Assembly: GCA_036877525.1 (NCBI GenBank)
Contig: JAZGTH010000002.1
Location: forward strand, 8,602,501-8,666,500
Length of the DNA: 64,000 nucleotides
From: Chromobotia macracanthus
Taxonomy: Eukaryota; Chordata; Actinopteri; Cypriniformes; Botiidae
Direction: 5' to 3'
A program made the position numbers and the translations under genes. The notes under the pieces were generated by a model that was not told where the DNA came from, did no database searches, and worked only from the letters and a program-made list of their open reading frames with translations. Below are positions 23,363 to 35,291 of the stretch, piece after piece. Numbering within the stretch: position 1 is the stretch's first letter; each line of letters starts with the position of its first letter.

Positions 23363-26300
23363 CTGGGAGAAGAAAAAAATTAAAGAATATCACCAACAAA
23401 CAAATAAATTAAGATAAATTAACTGATAAATGTATAACAATATAAAAAGAAACTATATATTAATAGGTTTGCAAAAATCAAAATTGCATTTTAAATTAAA
23501 TTATAATAAAAGATGAAGTGTGTAATTTCTGTGAAACATGCATCACCAAACATTACTGCAAAATAATGATTGTTTTCAAACAGATGGACCCACCCCAAAC
23601 TCAAATCCGTGTTTGAACAAGCATGTTGTCTGTTTGGTGAGGATGTTTAATCAGACTAATTAAATTAGTGCTGTGATGACACAATTAGAATAATCAGCTA
23701 CAAATGGATTACTCATAGCCTTTGCATATTAGCCTGGAATAGCACATGTATTTTAACATCGAAAGAGAAATTACACACCTCAGCTTTAAATATGTGTATT
23801 TCAAAACTATACATGTGGAACAAGTTTTAGATCATTTGAGTTCCATAAGTTGTTATTATTATTTATTAATTTTTATTATTTATCTGTTTTTTTTGTGGGG
23901 GACACGACATTAGTACTAGAGAAACATTTAATATAGCATAAACAGTACTATGTTGCCACCGTGAACAAAAATGTTCCCAGAGAGTTGGAAGATGGAAAAC
24001 AACCAGACCTGCATCTATAGAGGACTTCATTATGACATCACTTCCTTGTTAAACATTCCCAATTCTGATACTGTTCAGTAACTTAGGGGGCAACATAGTT
24101 TTATCATGCTATAACAGAATTATCTTTATGATTAAAAACGAGAATCTAGATTACACTGATTAATAAGAATTATTGTCAATTAAACAATTACAAAGATTAA
24201 GATGCCCTCTTGTTTTTGAGGCTTTTGTTTCTGTGCAATCCTACAACATAGAAAACCACTTATAGTTAACAGACAAAAGCAAAGAAATTGACAGGAACTA
24301 CTTACGAGTACTGGCCCATTCTCCTGACCACCAAGATAATCACAGCAATGACAACAATCACAGCGATCAATGCACCGATAACAATCCCCACTAGCTGTCC
24401 TGTACCCGTGGCTAGAGAAAGAAGATATCAGGTCAACAGCCACCCTCCTGATAGCTAATATTTAACTAAATCTCAACAAACAATCTGCATCTTATTCAGA
24501 AGTCAACTGCAATCTTGTTTGTAAATTTAAATTAGGTATTCCTTTTTTAGAGCAAATATGCATTTTGACTATGCAGAATATACATTTATTGACTGTGGTA
24601 GCAGCGCTTTATCACTCAATGATCGAGTAACCCGCCATATATCAAGAGTGCAGTGTAGCTGATTTGCATTTTCTGCATTTTAAATACATTTCAGTCCCAG
24701 TAAAGTATTGTACCGCACAGCACTCAGAACTGATCTCAAAGATATGTACTGTGCAAAATGCGTTTGCACCATTACCATGCAAATAACATGTGCATGACTC
24801 ATTTTTAATAACATTTTCCCTTTGAGTCTGTGAGAATGTACACAGTCAAAAGTTTGGAAACACTTGACTGAAATGTCAGATTAAAAATCTTTTAATCTGT
24901 AGACATTTGTTTAACTGTTAAAAATAAAAATATAATATAATTGTACCAACATATTAATTTCAATTTAATTTTTGTTATTAGAAAACTACAATTTAAAAAT
25001 AAAATGTTTTTGAAATTGATGATTTGGACCAAATAATGAAGAAAAAAGCAGCCAATAAGAGCGCAGGATGGAGGGGAACTCCTTCAAAACCCTTTTCCTC
25101 AAGATTCCTCAAGAAACTGGGTGATGGAAAATGTCAAGAAGATTTTTATAAATTCTAGACGAAGGGTGACTATATTGAATATGCTAGAATATATCCTATT
25201 TTACCTTATTTTTAATTTTCTTTAGTCACAACATAATTCCTAAAGTTATATTTGTGTTATTTCATAGTTTTGCTACAAAGATAAGTTTGCTATTATTCAT
25301 AAATTAAAAAATATGAACAAAGAAAAAGTAAGTGTTTCTAAACTTTTGACTGGTAGTGTATAATATGTCTAACCTTCTTGATCTTCCACCTCGACTGTTG
25401 TATTCTCTGTTTCTGCACGGTCACTCGATACATCAACTGCAGGGGCTTCAGTGGTGACAAACTCTTCAGTTCCAGGTTCTTCTGCTGGATTGGTTGGGGT
25501 TGCTGCTTCTGTTGGTTCCTCTGATTGTGTTACTGGTGCTTCTGTAAAAAACACTTGTGCATCTGGTTCTGCAGTGGTCACCTCTGTAGATGACTCAATA
25601 ATAGACACTTCTGTTAAAATCACAGTTTGCTCCTCTTCTTTTTCTGTGACACCAGGCTGGACTGATTCATTTACAGTTATCACATCCAGACCAGAAGCTG
25701 TTGGCACCACCAGAGTACCTGGCACAAATAAAAACAGAAAGTAAAGAGACAGTTCACCCCATAACTACTATATTTTGTTGTAATTTAATCAACCTCTTGT
25801 TGTTGTAAACCTGTATGATGTTCTTTCAGTGGAACACAAGATGAGAAAATTGAAAGAATGTTGGCATTGGTCTTTTTGTAGACATTGTATAAATGTTATT
25901 GCTTGGTTATAAGAATGTTATTGAAGCATTTTTTTATTCTGTTTTAAAACATTGCACTGACAACTTAAGAATAATGTTTTTGATATATTACATAAAAAAA
26001 TTCTATTAATGTTACTGAAAGAAAATGTTTTGATAACCTTAAAAGATCTTTTTAATAGCATTAGCCAATGTTCTGAAAATGTTCCCTGTTAGCTGGGTAT
26101 ATGTTCTTTGGGAAGCATCTAGAGAAAGCACAACATTAGAGACTACAGATTTGGATGAGCGCAAAAGAATTCCAAAAACATAGACACTGTTTGCTCTGTG
26201 TTTTGGTTGTCTGGTGGCTGTATCAGATGAGTGAGCCAAAGTTTTCTCATGGCCTGTCATTAATAGTGAGAACATTCCGGCCTCTCCATCAGCCCAATAA

Positions 26301-29300
26301 ACATGCACTTACGTACACACATTTATTATTACAAAGTCATTCAACCACACCTACCCTCCCAAAAAATCAATCCTAACTATTCAGCTCCACAGTAATGAGG
26401 TCACTTCCTTTCAGCATCATGTCTTCTATAAGACTAATTATCTAACTTCCTGGGTGGAGCCAAAATTAACTGCTCAGAAGTAAATGTGTCACTAGACAAT
26501 ATTCTCTCTTCTTAAAATGAGCAAAATGGGCCTGTTCCCTCATGCACTGATCTTAGATATTTCTGCATTACTCACAAAGACCTCAGCAACCATTAAACTC
26601 TGATCTCAGATCTGTGTTATTTACCAAAGTATAAGCCAGATGGACTCCATATGAGAGTCATTCTTGGTGATCCGAGAGGAACCTCCCTTTACAATAACAT
26701 CACCTCAACTACTGAACTACACAGTTTAAAATATCAAATTCAACACAGGTTAAAGTTAAATATTAAATTACTGTTTTTAATAAAATATCTATGTATAAAT
26801 AATTTTAGAATGTAGATTTTAGCTTAGGCTAAGTCATTATATGAGTCAGGCATTTTTGGACAAGTGTGGGATTTAATTATAGATTTTTATCCAGTTGGTT
26901 AATTTTAACCTTAAATTAATATAACCAAATTAACTGGGCTGGCCATATAAAACACAGCATCCAAACACATGCTCAGACTTCTTTTGTGAGGATAAAATTA
27001 AATGATTTAATTGTAGGTTTTGTGTAGCTTTTGGTGGTGCATGGTGCTGGCAACAACAAGGTCAAGGGTTTGATTTCCCCATACTGATTAAAAGTTAAAC
27101 CTGAGGGCACTTTAAGTCACTTTGGATAAATATGTCTTCCAAATGCATAAATATAATTGAAGTTGAATGCATGACAAAAACATTCTCTCTGCTGCGCAGA
27201 CCCCAGTTGTTTCACACAGCCACATTCAAACAAAACTGTCAACAAACATACAAACATATGCACGGGGTCAGAGATCACAATGTTCTGGGTGTGTGGGAGT
27301 GTGTGTTTGTGTTTATATTAATGTTCTTGCTGACTGCTGCTAACAATTAACTCATTATGTTTGAGACCCCAGCAATTAGCTCTAAATATGGCTCTCTTCC
27401 CTTTCAACCACACACACACACGTTTACTTATTCTTCTAAATGGGGACATTCCATAGACTTCTATTGTAGCTAGTTATACACTCTAACCTTAAACCACACA
27501 GAAAGCTGTCTGCATTTTTACAAAAAGTGTGAAAATTGTCTGTAATTTTCACACAAAAAAACTGTGTGATTTAAAATTGTATGATTTTAAAGGTTGTTTC
27601 CTCATGGGGTCCTACAAAAGATACATGATATGATATGAGGAGTAGAGGTTCAGTGTGTCTTATGAAGCTGCATATGCAGCAACTGTAATTGTAAAATGTG
27701 TCTAACTGCTGGTACAGGATGCAATGAAGGAAAACTTATTAACAGTATGTGTGAGTGTGTGTACCCACAAAAGATAAACAAAATCTTTAAAATAAACCAA
27801 TCACAAATTTGATTTAATACCTCTATTGTCTTTTATCTTAAATCTGCTTTTGTTTTTTATGAGAAACAGTAATCTCATGTGTGTCTAATAGATATTTTAA
27901 CAAAATTTCAAACTGTGTTCAGATTCACTGAGATGGTATAATCTGCAATCTAAAGTCTAAAGTCATTTAAACCTAACAAGATTGTAATACGAATTTCATA
28001 TGTTTATTACTTATAAAGAATTTTAAGAGAAGCTTCTAAAACAAAATTCATGCTTAAATCATACGAAACTCCATCAAGTCTCCTGGCCAATGACTGAGAA
28101 ACCTTTTCCTCTGGATATCCTTGAAAATCCACACAGCTGATGATCAAATTCATATCTGTGACCAAGCCTGAAACTTTTCCCAAAAACGGAAACCATAAAA
28201 GGGAAAAAGAGAGAAAGGCAAATGGAAAGACTAATATAGAATGAAAGAGAAAAAACAGAATATAGAGAAAAATAGAGAAAATGAGGTCAGTATTAGGAGT
28301 CAAACAAGACAGAAACACCTTTTCAGGATAAAACACAGGAAAGACCGACACCCTTCATCACCAATACAATCTACTGCTTCAGCAATGTTTGTGCATGTTT
28401 GTGAGGGAGTATGATGCTGGAATGTTTTAGTAATGGGAAGAGAAAGAAGAATATCTCATAAAGTCAGATTCACTCCCTCATACACACACATTGCGTTCAC
28501 ATTACATGGCATGTCATGAGTGGGCAGCAGACCACAGAGCAAATGGAAAATCACTCTTATCACAACAAAAGCACACACAAATAAGTGCTCTCACACTTAC
28601 AATCTCCAGAGACAACATATCACAGACTAACACACATAGCATAATCTAAATACAATGCACAAGATTCCACTTGTGGGAGACAAACTCTGAATATATCAGA
28701 GCTCCACAGTTACCAACAAATCTAAATTCCTTTTGATTAAGCACAGGAATTAACTTAGATTAAAAAAGTTCATAATGAGTTCTAAACAGTTAGTTCAGAT
28801 TCAAAAGTAAGGAATTAATTCCTGTTAAGGAGCAGATCATGGAAGCAATTTACTTTTGAATTAATAGAATTTAACGTTAAATTAAATGACATTGATTCAG
28901 ATTACCCTTACAAATAAGTTTGCTTTTAGTATACTTCTTTTAGGAAAGTATACTTTCAGACCACTTTCTATGTACTACTTAGAACTTTATGTACTACTCA
29001 GAAAAACTTGGTTGTAATCTAGCTGTGTACTTAAAGTTTACTACTGTTACACTTAAGTATACCTAAAAGTACAATTTTATAAGCTAAAAAGTAGCCCAGT
29101 TTAGACCCAAATAGTATTGACATAGTACACTAGTACAAGTATACTAGTACTACATAAAATTTGCTTACAAATATACTTGAACTTTGATTATGTAACCTAT
29201 TCCTCATACAATTAACTTAGAAGAAGTGTGCTCAGTCTACTCAAGTGTACTACCTGTAGGTATACAGGTAATTTATTTATATTTGTGGAGTTAATTCAGA

Positions 29301-30878
29301 TTGAATACTATAAAAGTAATTTAGATTAATCAAAAAATGAAGCAATTAAGATTATACAATTGTTTCATTTTGAGGTATATGAAGATGATTCAGCTCTGTG
29401 AATAGGCTGGGCAGAGTTTGTGGTTGCATTTGAAGGTCTTGTGAGAGGCTCAGGGTTCATGTAGCTAAATTAATACCCAGTACACTCAACACCTTGATGT
29501 GCTCTCCAGTGTCAGTTTACCAATACTGTCTTCAAAACACACACTACAACACATAACAGATTGAGTCAAGCAGACATAGCAAAACACATCTAATGTTAAA
29601 CCCACAACACAGTCCAGATATATATTATATAAATGTATACAATGCTATATAGATGTTAATAAAAATATCTCAATGAGCACATTCAGGATTAAGAAGGACA
29701 AACCGATGAAGCCTCGCTTTTAGAACAGGGAGTGGCACTACAAAGCTGGGAAAATGGGAAGAGAGAGACAAATACCAGCAGGAAAAGAAGGATAGACAGA
29801 AGTGGAGAGAGGATGTCTGGGGAGGAAGAGTCTGTGCCGATGCCACTCCTTTGACTGCTGGAGGAGTAAGCTGTTTCAAGTTTAAAAGTTGCTGAATGTC
29901 TTAATGTAACATTTTAGAGGGCTGTAACCGACACTTGGCAATGAGTCAGAGGCACAGCAGCTTAAAAATAACACACATACCCCTCAGCCCACCTCTGAAG
30001 GGCTTGATACCCCGCCAAAGATGGTTACAAGTGAACGGGGGTGAGGAGAGGGAGAAAAACGACACAAAATAAGCGCGTGTGGGGCGTTTCTCTTCGGCCT
30101 GGTCTGCTGTCTGATGTAACCAGTCTGTGTACTAAATGCTCAGATGGTGCCCTTAAATATAGTGTTAGCTCTATTAATACATGTGGTGTAACCCTGCCCA
30201 GAGCAAAAGAAAGAGGGAGAAAGTGTTAGAGAATGAGGGACAGTGAGTGGTTTGATTTGCTCCCATGTCCATTATCAGTATAGCTCTTCCCAACATTTTC
30301 TTTTGTTTACCTTTAATATTTTCCATAAGTTATTGGTATTGTTATGTGCTTCTTTTTTTGTTGCTTTGGTCGAATTCAAATGTACAGTTTCTTTTACATT
30401 AAGAATAAAAATGGAGAGGGATATATCAGTGCTGACTGCAGACTGGCACAAAATAATTGCACCATTACATAATTTTCTCAGCCCAGGGTCCAAGTAAGAG
30501 AATCTCTGTATCAGCAAATGCTTAAATGTCTGGATAACTTGCATCATGACCAGAAAACCTTGAAACCTTATAAATACCTTCTCTCTGACATAATTATGAC
30601 CCAAATCACAATTATGTAGGCAAAGAGGAAAAACGGTGATACTGGATTTAATTAGTCAAAACAACACAACAGACAGCATCAACAAACCCACAAATACACA
30701 GAGGCCAAAGAGAAAATGTGGCCAGTTATTAAGTCAGTGACAGATATGATCACCAATGAGAAACAGATTAAGATGTATGTGACAGAAGTGTGTGTGTGTA
30801 TGTTGACTTACTTGCAAGGGTGAAGGTACACAAGGGCCCCGTCAGGGCGACCAGCAGCAGCAGTATGATCCTCATCAT
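23356..30878 (-). CDS. pdpn: podoplanin, mucin-type transmembrane sialoglycoprotein, complete, four coding exons
   Basis: Exons 30878-30812, 25718-25374, 24411-24306 and 23362-23356 join in frame with GT/AG junctions into 174 residues (human isoforms are about 160-240). Podoplanin is a type I plasma-membrane mucin of lymphatic endothelium and epithelia whose tail binds ERM proteins. The product has a signal peptide (residues 1-22, MMRIILLLLVALTGPLC core) and a Thr/Glu/Pro-rich ectodomain with N-glycosylation sequons NES and NTT. It also has a single membrane span (GIVIGALIAVIVVIAVIILVV) and a nine-residue tail, RRMGQYSP after the membrane, ending in YSP like the mammalian RYSP end. I do not see the platelet-aggregation motif EDxxVTPG. 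Two ATGs stand in tandem; the first is used here. Position next to prdm2 on the same strand matches human 1p36. The ectodomain alone would not identify it; the membrane segment, tail, exon structure and synteny do. Confidence 0.87.
24306..24411 (-). CDS. pdpn: pdpn coding exon 3 (transmembrane segment)
   Basis: Acceptor TTTCTCTAG, donor TC|GTAAGT, 106 nt. It encodes TGTGQLVG, a hydrophobic span and RRMGQYS, closely parallel to the mammalian LVGIIVG...RYS segment. Confidence 0.9.
24839..25360. mobile_element. Tc1/mariner-type deletion derivative in pdpn intron 2
   Basis: Terminal inverted repeats of about 25 bp (left CAGTCAAAAGTTTGGAAACA; right TTTCTAAACTTTTGACTGG) end in TA target duplications at 24839-24840 and 25359-25360. 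The interior retains decayed sequence of the 3' part of a Tc1-like element, around GGGGAACTCCTTCAAAACCC and TGTTATTTCATAGTTTTG. No transposase frame remains. Confidence 0.8.
25374..25718 (-). CDS. pdpn: pdpn coding exon 2 (mucin-like ectodomain)
   Basis: Acceptor TTGTGCCAG precedes 25718. The 345 nt encode a Thr/Ser/Glu/Pro-rich ectodomain from TLVVPTASGLDVITVNESV to NTTVEVEDQE. The donor G|GTTAGA is weaker than consensus, and a Tc1-like remnant begins about 13 bp beyond it. Confidence 0.85.
25741..25860 (-). repeat. cyprinid-type interspersed repeat fragment
   Basis: Its minus strand reads from a GTGTTCCACTGAAAGAA block to GGGGTGAACTGTCT, the same family as 61395-61540 (plus). The family is very common near teleost genes. 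I do not assign a formal name. Confidence 0.6.
25880..26099 (-). mobile_element. short-TIR non-autonomous element, copy 1
   Basis: Its end at 26088-26099 reads GTTAGCTGGGTA, the inverted form of the TACCCAGCTAAC end at 45768. The interior ACTTAAGAATAATGTTTTTGAT is shared, inverted, with copies at 35015 and 45768. It lies in pdpn intron 1. The far end is not resolved. Confidence 0.65.
27024..27155 (+). repeat. tRNA-derived SINE copy
   Basis: Head with a B-box-like GGGTTTGATTTCCCC and tail CACTTTGGATAAATATGTCT followed by TCCAAATGCATAAAT, diverged from the teleost SINE tail TTGGATAAAAGCGTCTGCC. It lies in pdpn intron 1. Confidence 0.7.
27406..27610 (+). repeat. (CA)n-tipped interspersed repeat, copy 1
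   Basis: A CA tract leads into GTTTACTTATTCTTCTAAAT and ATTCCATAGACTTCTATTG, shared with 53565-53830 and, inverted, with 55285-55560. Confidence 0.7.
28910..29290. repeat. decayed AGTATACTT-rich interspersed repeat
   Basis: The stretch repeats near-palindromic words such as TAGTATACTT, AAGTATACCT and AAGTATACTAGTACTA, a pattern seen in degenerate teleost DNA-transposon remnants. Limits and family are uncertain. Confidence 0.4.
30812..30878 (-). CDS. pdpn: pdpn coding exon 1 (signal peptide)
   Basis: Tandem ATGs at 30878-30876 and 30875-30873, with A at -3, open a 22-codon leucine-rich signal peptide. Donor A|GTAAGT follows at 30812/30811. One base is carried to exon 2 to form a Ser codon. 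Confidence 0.85.
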
Positions 30879-31924
30879 GATAACTATTCTATTTCTCCAA
30901 CTGAAACTTTTACAAACTCAGAGGCTCCTTAAAAAGCACAGCAGGCTCTGGATGAAATGCTGGCTAACGCGCTCAGAAGTGTGGCATTAAGTTGGTTTGA
31001 ATGGAAAGGGGTGGTGAGGTCTGGAGCAACTGTCTGGACAGAAGCACTGAGAGCCAGAGTGAGAGAGTGTAAATGTGTGTTAGTGTAAGTATGTGTGTCT
31101 TGAGAGGTTGAGGGGGTTGGGCATTGGTGTTAGGTGGTCCTGCCCCTGGTGCCTTAAAGTAGGTCTCTGTCTGTCTTACCCTCTCTCAGAATTTGAATTC
31201 TTAAAGTACTTTATTGGTATGACTGGTAATACATACACAAACACACACACACAAAAGTGGGAACAAAATAAGGAAAATGAAACAAAACTTAAATTACAAA
31301 AAGGTGCTATCTCTGGAAAAACAATAACAGTTAAACAGAAATAAAACCAAACTACAATTCAATTGAAAATAGAATGTCTCTCTCTTTAACAATTCCAATT
31401 TCACATCTGTGTCAGTTGTAAAAAAACACAGATTTTAATTAAAGAAAATTAAAGGTGATTTTGACTTCCAGTGTAACTTATTGAATGGACTGTACTTGGT
31501 ATGTCCCTCAATGTGTGGGATTTCATGAATAAACTAATTATAAGAGAAACAGCAGTTAAGGAGGCTACGGAATATAATTCTTGACAAAAAACAGATATAT
31601 TCTTTGTTTGTAATATTCCAGAATCCTGTGCATGCAATTGGAGGTTGTAAAATTATAAAAATGGTGTCTGAGGGCCTCTTCAAAGTGTTTAAAAGTTTTT
31701 CTACTGTGTTATAACTGCAGGATAAAGATAACTTTTAATTTAAATGATTATACACTAGGCTACATTACGCTGCCTTGGAAGTCTGTCTGTTATGTGTACC
31801 TTCACAAAAACAAAACGTTGCCTGTGAACTCAATGACTGGACTGCGAGGTAGCTGCCCTGGGTTTTCTGACGCAGCCACGAAGAGACCGTTTAATTTTAT
31901 TGGTGTGAATGCTACCATTTTATG

Positions 31925-31938
31925 CTGACATCTAGTGG
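31925..31938 (-). promoter_or_regulatory. CTCF-like motif (weaker)
   Basis: The minus strand reads CCACTAGATGTCAG, one mismatch (T at position 11) from the CTCF core. It lies about 1 kb upstream of the pdpn start codon. Confidence 0.35.
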
Positions 31939-33533
31939 TAAAGTATTGTAATTACAGGAGCACAATGTCCCTTCTGTCTGAAAGCACCCATATCAACAAA
32001 AAGCCCACACAGAAAATATACAGACATACATTCATGTAAGTCTGAGGGTAAATATGAATTCAATTTTAAAAGCCAAAGGAGCTGTAGTAATGGCAGAATA
32101 AATTTGTTCTGCAATATTTGTCTTGGAAGATATTGAAGACATTGAACTCATTCAAATGGTTTAATCTGTAAAAAGCTAAATCTCACACCTGTGGAACATC
32201 TTAGCTCATCAATTTTAGCTCATCATTTAGCCAAGAAAGTTGACTCACAGACTCTTTCACAGGGCCTGTAATTTTGACAGCTTGCAGATTTTCCATCCTC
32301 TCTTTCTGTAAAATGTGTGTGTGTGGGCACAGCAGGAAAGAAAGCCAATAAGCCAAAAAGCAATATACAGCAATATTTACTTCTAACCAACACACGCACA
32401 CTCATTCATACAGTCACACAATCATAAATATAAGATGACAGATGCTCCTTCATCCCTGTCAGTGGCATCCATAAATGGGGCATCCAAGTTTCTGTTTTCT
32501 TCCACAATGCAAGCATCACTCTGTCTGTTAGGACCAAATTCTATTTCCTGGTTTTATGTTTTGGGCAGTACATATAAAAATTAAATAAGATTTTATGAAA
32601 TAAAATCTCTAATTAAAATCTTTTAAATGTTCATTGTTTTCAGTAAAACATTCTTGCTGCGATGGCCTAAACTAGCTATTTTGTCTATATTGTTTATATA
32701 ACTCTGTTCTATACATTCTATACATTCCATTTTAACTCATCTATTTATTTATTGTTTATAAATAATAGAATTTATAGAGTTTATACTGAGAAATCCTTAG
32801 CTAGCTTTAAAGAAATTCTAAGGTAATGTAGTTTTGTTTAGGTTGCATGCTTGTTTTGTGGCTAATGTGTTATGTAAGTTGAAGGGTTTTTTTTATCATG
32901 ATGTTGGATTTGATGCCTGGAAGCTGCCTGGACATGCAGATTGTCACATACTGTGATTCTTTAAAATGTAACTTGAAACTTCAAGGATATTGTCAAATGA
33001 GTGTGATTGAAAAATAGGAAAAAGGAAATATTGAAAAATAGAATGGAAAGCATATTGTTGTATTTTCAGTTTTTCTGACTTTTGTGATTACAAATGATGA
33101 GGTACATTATTCTATGCACACTTTGTCTCTCAGAGACTGTGCAGTTTCTGTGTATACTGTAGATGTTGGATGTCTTTTGCTTCACTGCATTTAGTCCACT
33201 CATTTACCCTACGGGGGTTTTTAGACCTGAGCGCTGTAGGAACCATTCAGCAGAACTTCTCCCATACATTATTACTGCAGTGCAGGAGATTCTGTCCAGA
33301 TCCACTTGTGTGGCGAGTAGACTCAGCCACAGTGCTTCACCTTAGGGCATTTAAATGGAGCACAAGGACATTTTATATTATGGGAGTGAATTATTTGTGA
33401 ATCAGAGAGAAGTAGAAAGACAGAGAGAGAGAAAGAGAGAAAGCGATGATGATTTCAGTTTTCTGACCTTTGGTGTCAGTTTTCATTATCTCACAGTTGC
33501 ACACACATGTTGGCAAATGTGTATGGAAAATGA

Positions 33534-33604
33534 CCATTAGATGGCGCCATTATACCTCAGCGGTACACATACATGCTGTATGACAAGTGACCATTGGATG
33601 GCGC
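33534..33604 (+). promoter_or_regulatory. pair of same-orientation CTCF-like motifs, 57 bp apart
   Basis: TGACCATTAGATGGCGCCAT and TGACCATTGGATGGCGCCAT differ at one base. Each contains the core CCATTRGATGGCGC (33534-33547 and 33591-33604), close to CCASYAGRKGGCRS. They lie between two divergent genes, where an insulator would be expected. Occupancy is inference. Confidence 0.5.
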
Positions 33605-33919
33605 CATAGAGTCTCAATTTAATATTCAGGCCCACAGTGTGAGCAATTGACCAAATTGAAGAACATCGATACATATTTCAATAGAAAATGTACAGAATGA
33701 CAAAGTGCGTTAAGTTATTACGATAATTATAGAATTAATGACTGTCTTTCTTAATCATAGCATATAATCACACGCACAGGCACTGCGTAATTGAATTCAA
33801 GGTTAATGGACTGGAGTTGATGTATGTAATTGATTTTTCAATCAACAGGCAAAGAATTTCCACATTATTCCGCATTCACTTTACTTCGAACGCTATTGGG
33901 ACGTTCACACTAAGTTTAA

Positions 33920-33922
<3 letters not shown>

Positions 33923-33952
<30 letters not shown>
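33923..33952 (+). repeat. (GT)n microsatellite
   Basis: About 15 uninterrupted GT units. Confidence 0.95.
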
Positions 33953-33955
<3 letters not shown>

Positions 33956-34907
33956 GGTTGTGCATGGTATACAGTGGCTGTTGTATCATAATAAATGCCT
34001 GTGACTGCTCATTTTATAATGAAAGCATTTGATCTTATTTTTGTTAATGAAGACGTGCAGCTATCTTTCATTCTGTTAGTGAGGACAACTCATCAACTCA
34101 TAGACTTTGTTTTCACCTAATTCTGAGCCTCACATAAACCTGTTGGCCTTATTACATTTAAAGACAAACAGATTTGGCCATCTTTTTAAGCCTTTTGACT
34201 AGTTGGTTTTCACATGTTACAGTATATTCGTAAGGACATTGTCAGGAAGCATAGCCAAACCTATACCCAGACACACACACACACACACACATTCGTTCTG
34301 GTCTAGATGAAAATGCGAGATGTAATTCAGGATTAGAACTGACAGCAAAGGATTACTATCAGTAGAGGCTGTCATAAATTTCTATCACTTTAGATGCAAA
34401 GTCACGCATCTGCTACGAGAAATACTAGAGATCACTGATTTTGTTAGTATTCAATAATATGCATGTCCTCCCCCATCACCATTGTTTAGATTAATTAACA
34501 TACATGTACATCTATTAAGCACTGTGTGGTCTAATTTCATTCAAGTATCTCTCATCTGATTTTTAAAATGCCAGCTGTAGAGCTGTAGTGGTCTGCAAAC
34601 CTTACTAAAGAAACAAAAGAAAAATGTAGGTTCCCTAAAAAAAATGATCCTTTCAGAATGAAGCAGTTTATTTGAAATTGGTTTTGAAAGAGAAAGATTT
34701 TCTGATTTTCTCTCTTTCTTACATGTGTTTGTGCATGTGGGTTTGGGTTTATGGCTGACAGTGGAGAGTAAATGCACTTTGAAACCACAAACGACAGAAA
34801 GAGAGTTAGGAGCAATACACTGTGGTATAGAAAGTGTTTATAGGAGATTCTAAAGACAATAAGGTCTGTTTGCCCTTATGAACTGATCTGAGAGAAATTC
34901 AGCAGAA

Positions 34908-34943
34908 CTTGGATGTGATAAAGGAGGATTTATCACATCCAAG
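34908..34943. repeat. perfect inverted repeat (15-bp arms, 6-bp loop)
   Basis: CTTGGATGTGATAAA, loop GGAGGA, then the exact reverse complement. A third copy of GATGTGATAAA follows at 34944, and outer CAGCAGA/TCTGCTG words extend the symmetry. Confidence 0.9.
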
Positions 34944-35014
34944 GATGTGATAAATTCTGATCTGCTGCTCTTACAGCCTTGCTGTAACATTCTGATTTTT
35001 CTCTCTGTTATTTT

Positions 35015-35291
35015 CCCAGCTAACTCAGTTATTAGCTAACTCGAAAAAATCTCTCAGATTATCAAAAACGTTCTTGCAATAACATTTGTGGAATGTCTGT
35101 AGAATGCTTATACAACATTATACATTATCAAAAACATTATTCTTAAGTTGTTAGTGTAACATTTTAAACATTTTCTTGTAACCAAACAGTAACATTAATA
35201 CAACATCTAAAATACTAGACATTTTGAACACTTTTATTATGTAATAGAAACATTAGAGAAACATTCTTACAACTTAACATTGTTAGCTGGG
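35015..35291. mobile_element. short-TIR non-autonomous element, copy 2 (both ends present)
   Basis: The 277-bp unit is bounded by CCCAGCTAAC and its inverted form GTTAGCTGGG. The interior ATCAAAAACATTATTCTTAA and AACATTAATACAACATCTAA are shared with the copy at 45768. There is no coding capacity. The superfamily is not determined. Confidence 0.7.

Larger units (their letters stand above)
25719..30811 (-). other. pdpn intron 1
   Basis: 5.1-kb intron packed with repeat fragments (25741, 25880, 27024, 27406). A decayed repeat at about 28910-29290 has many AGTATACTT-like inverted words. No additional exon is recognised. Open frames on either strand have no family resemblance. Confidence 0.65.
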
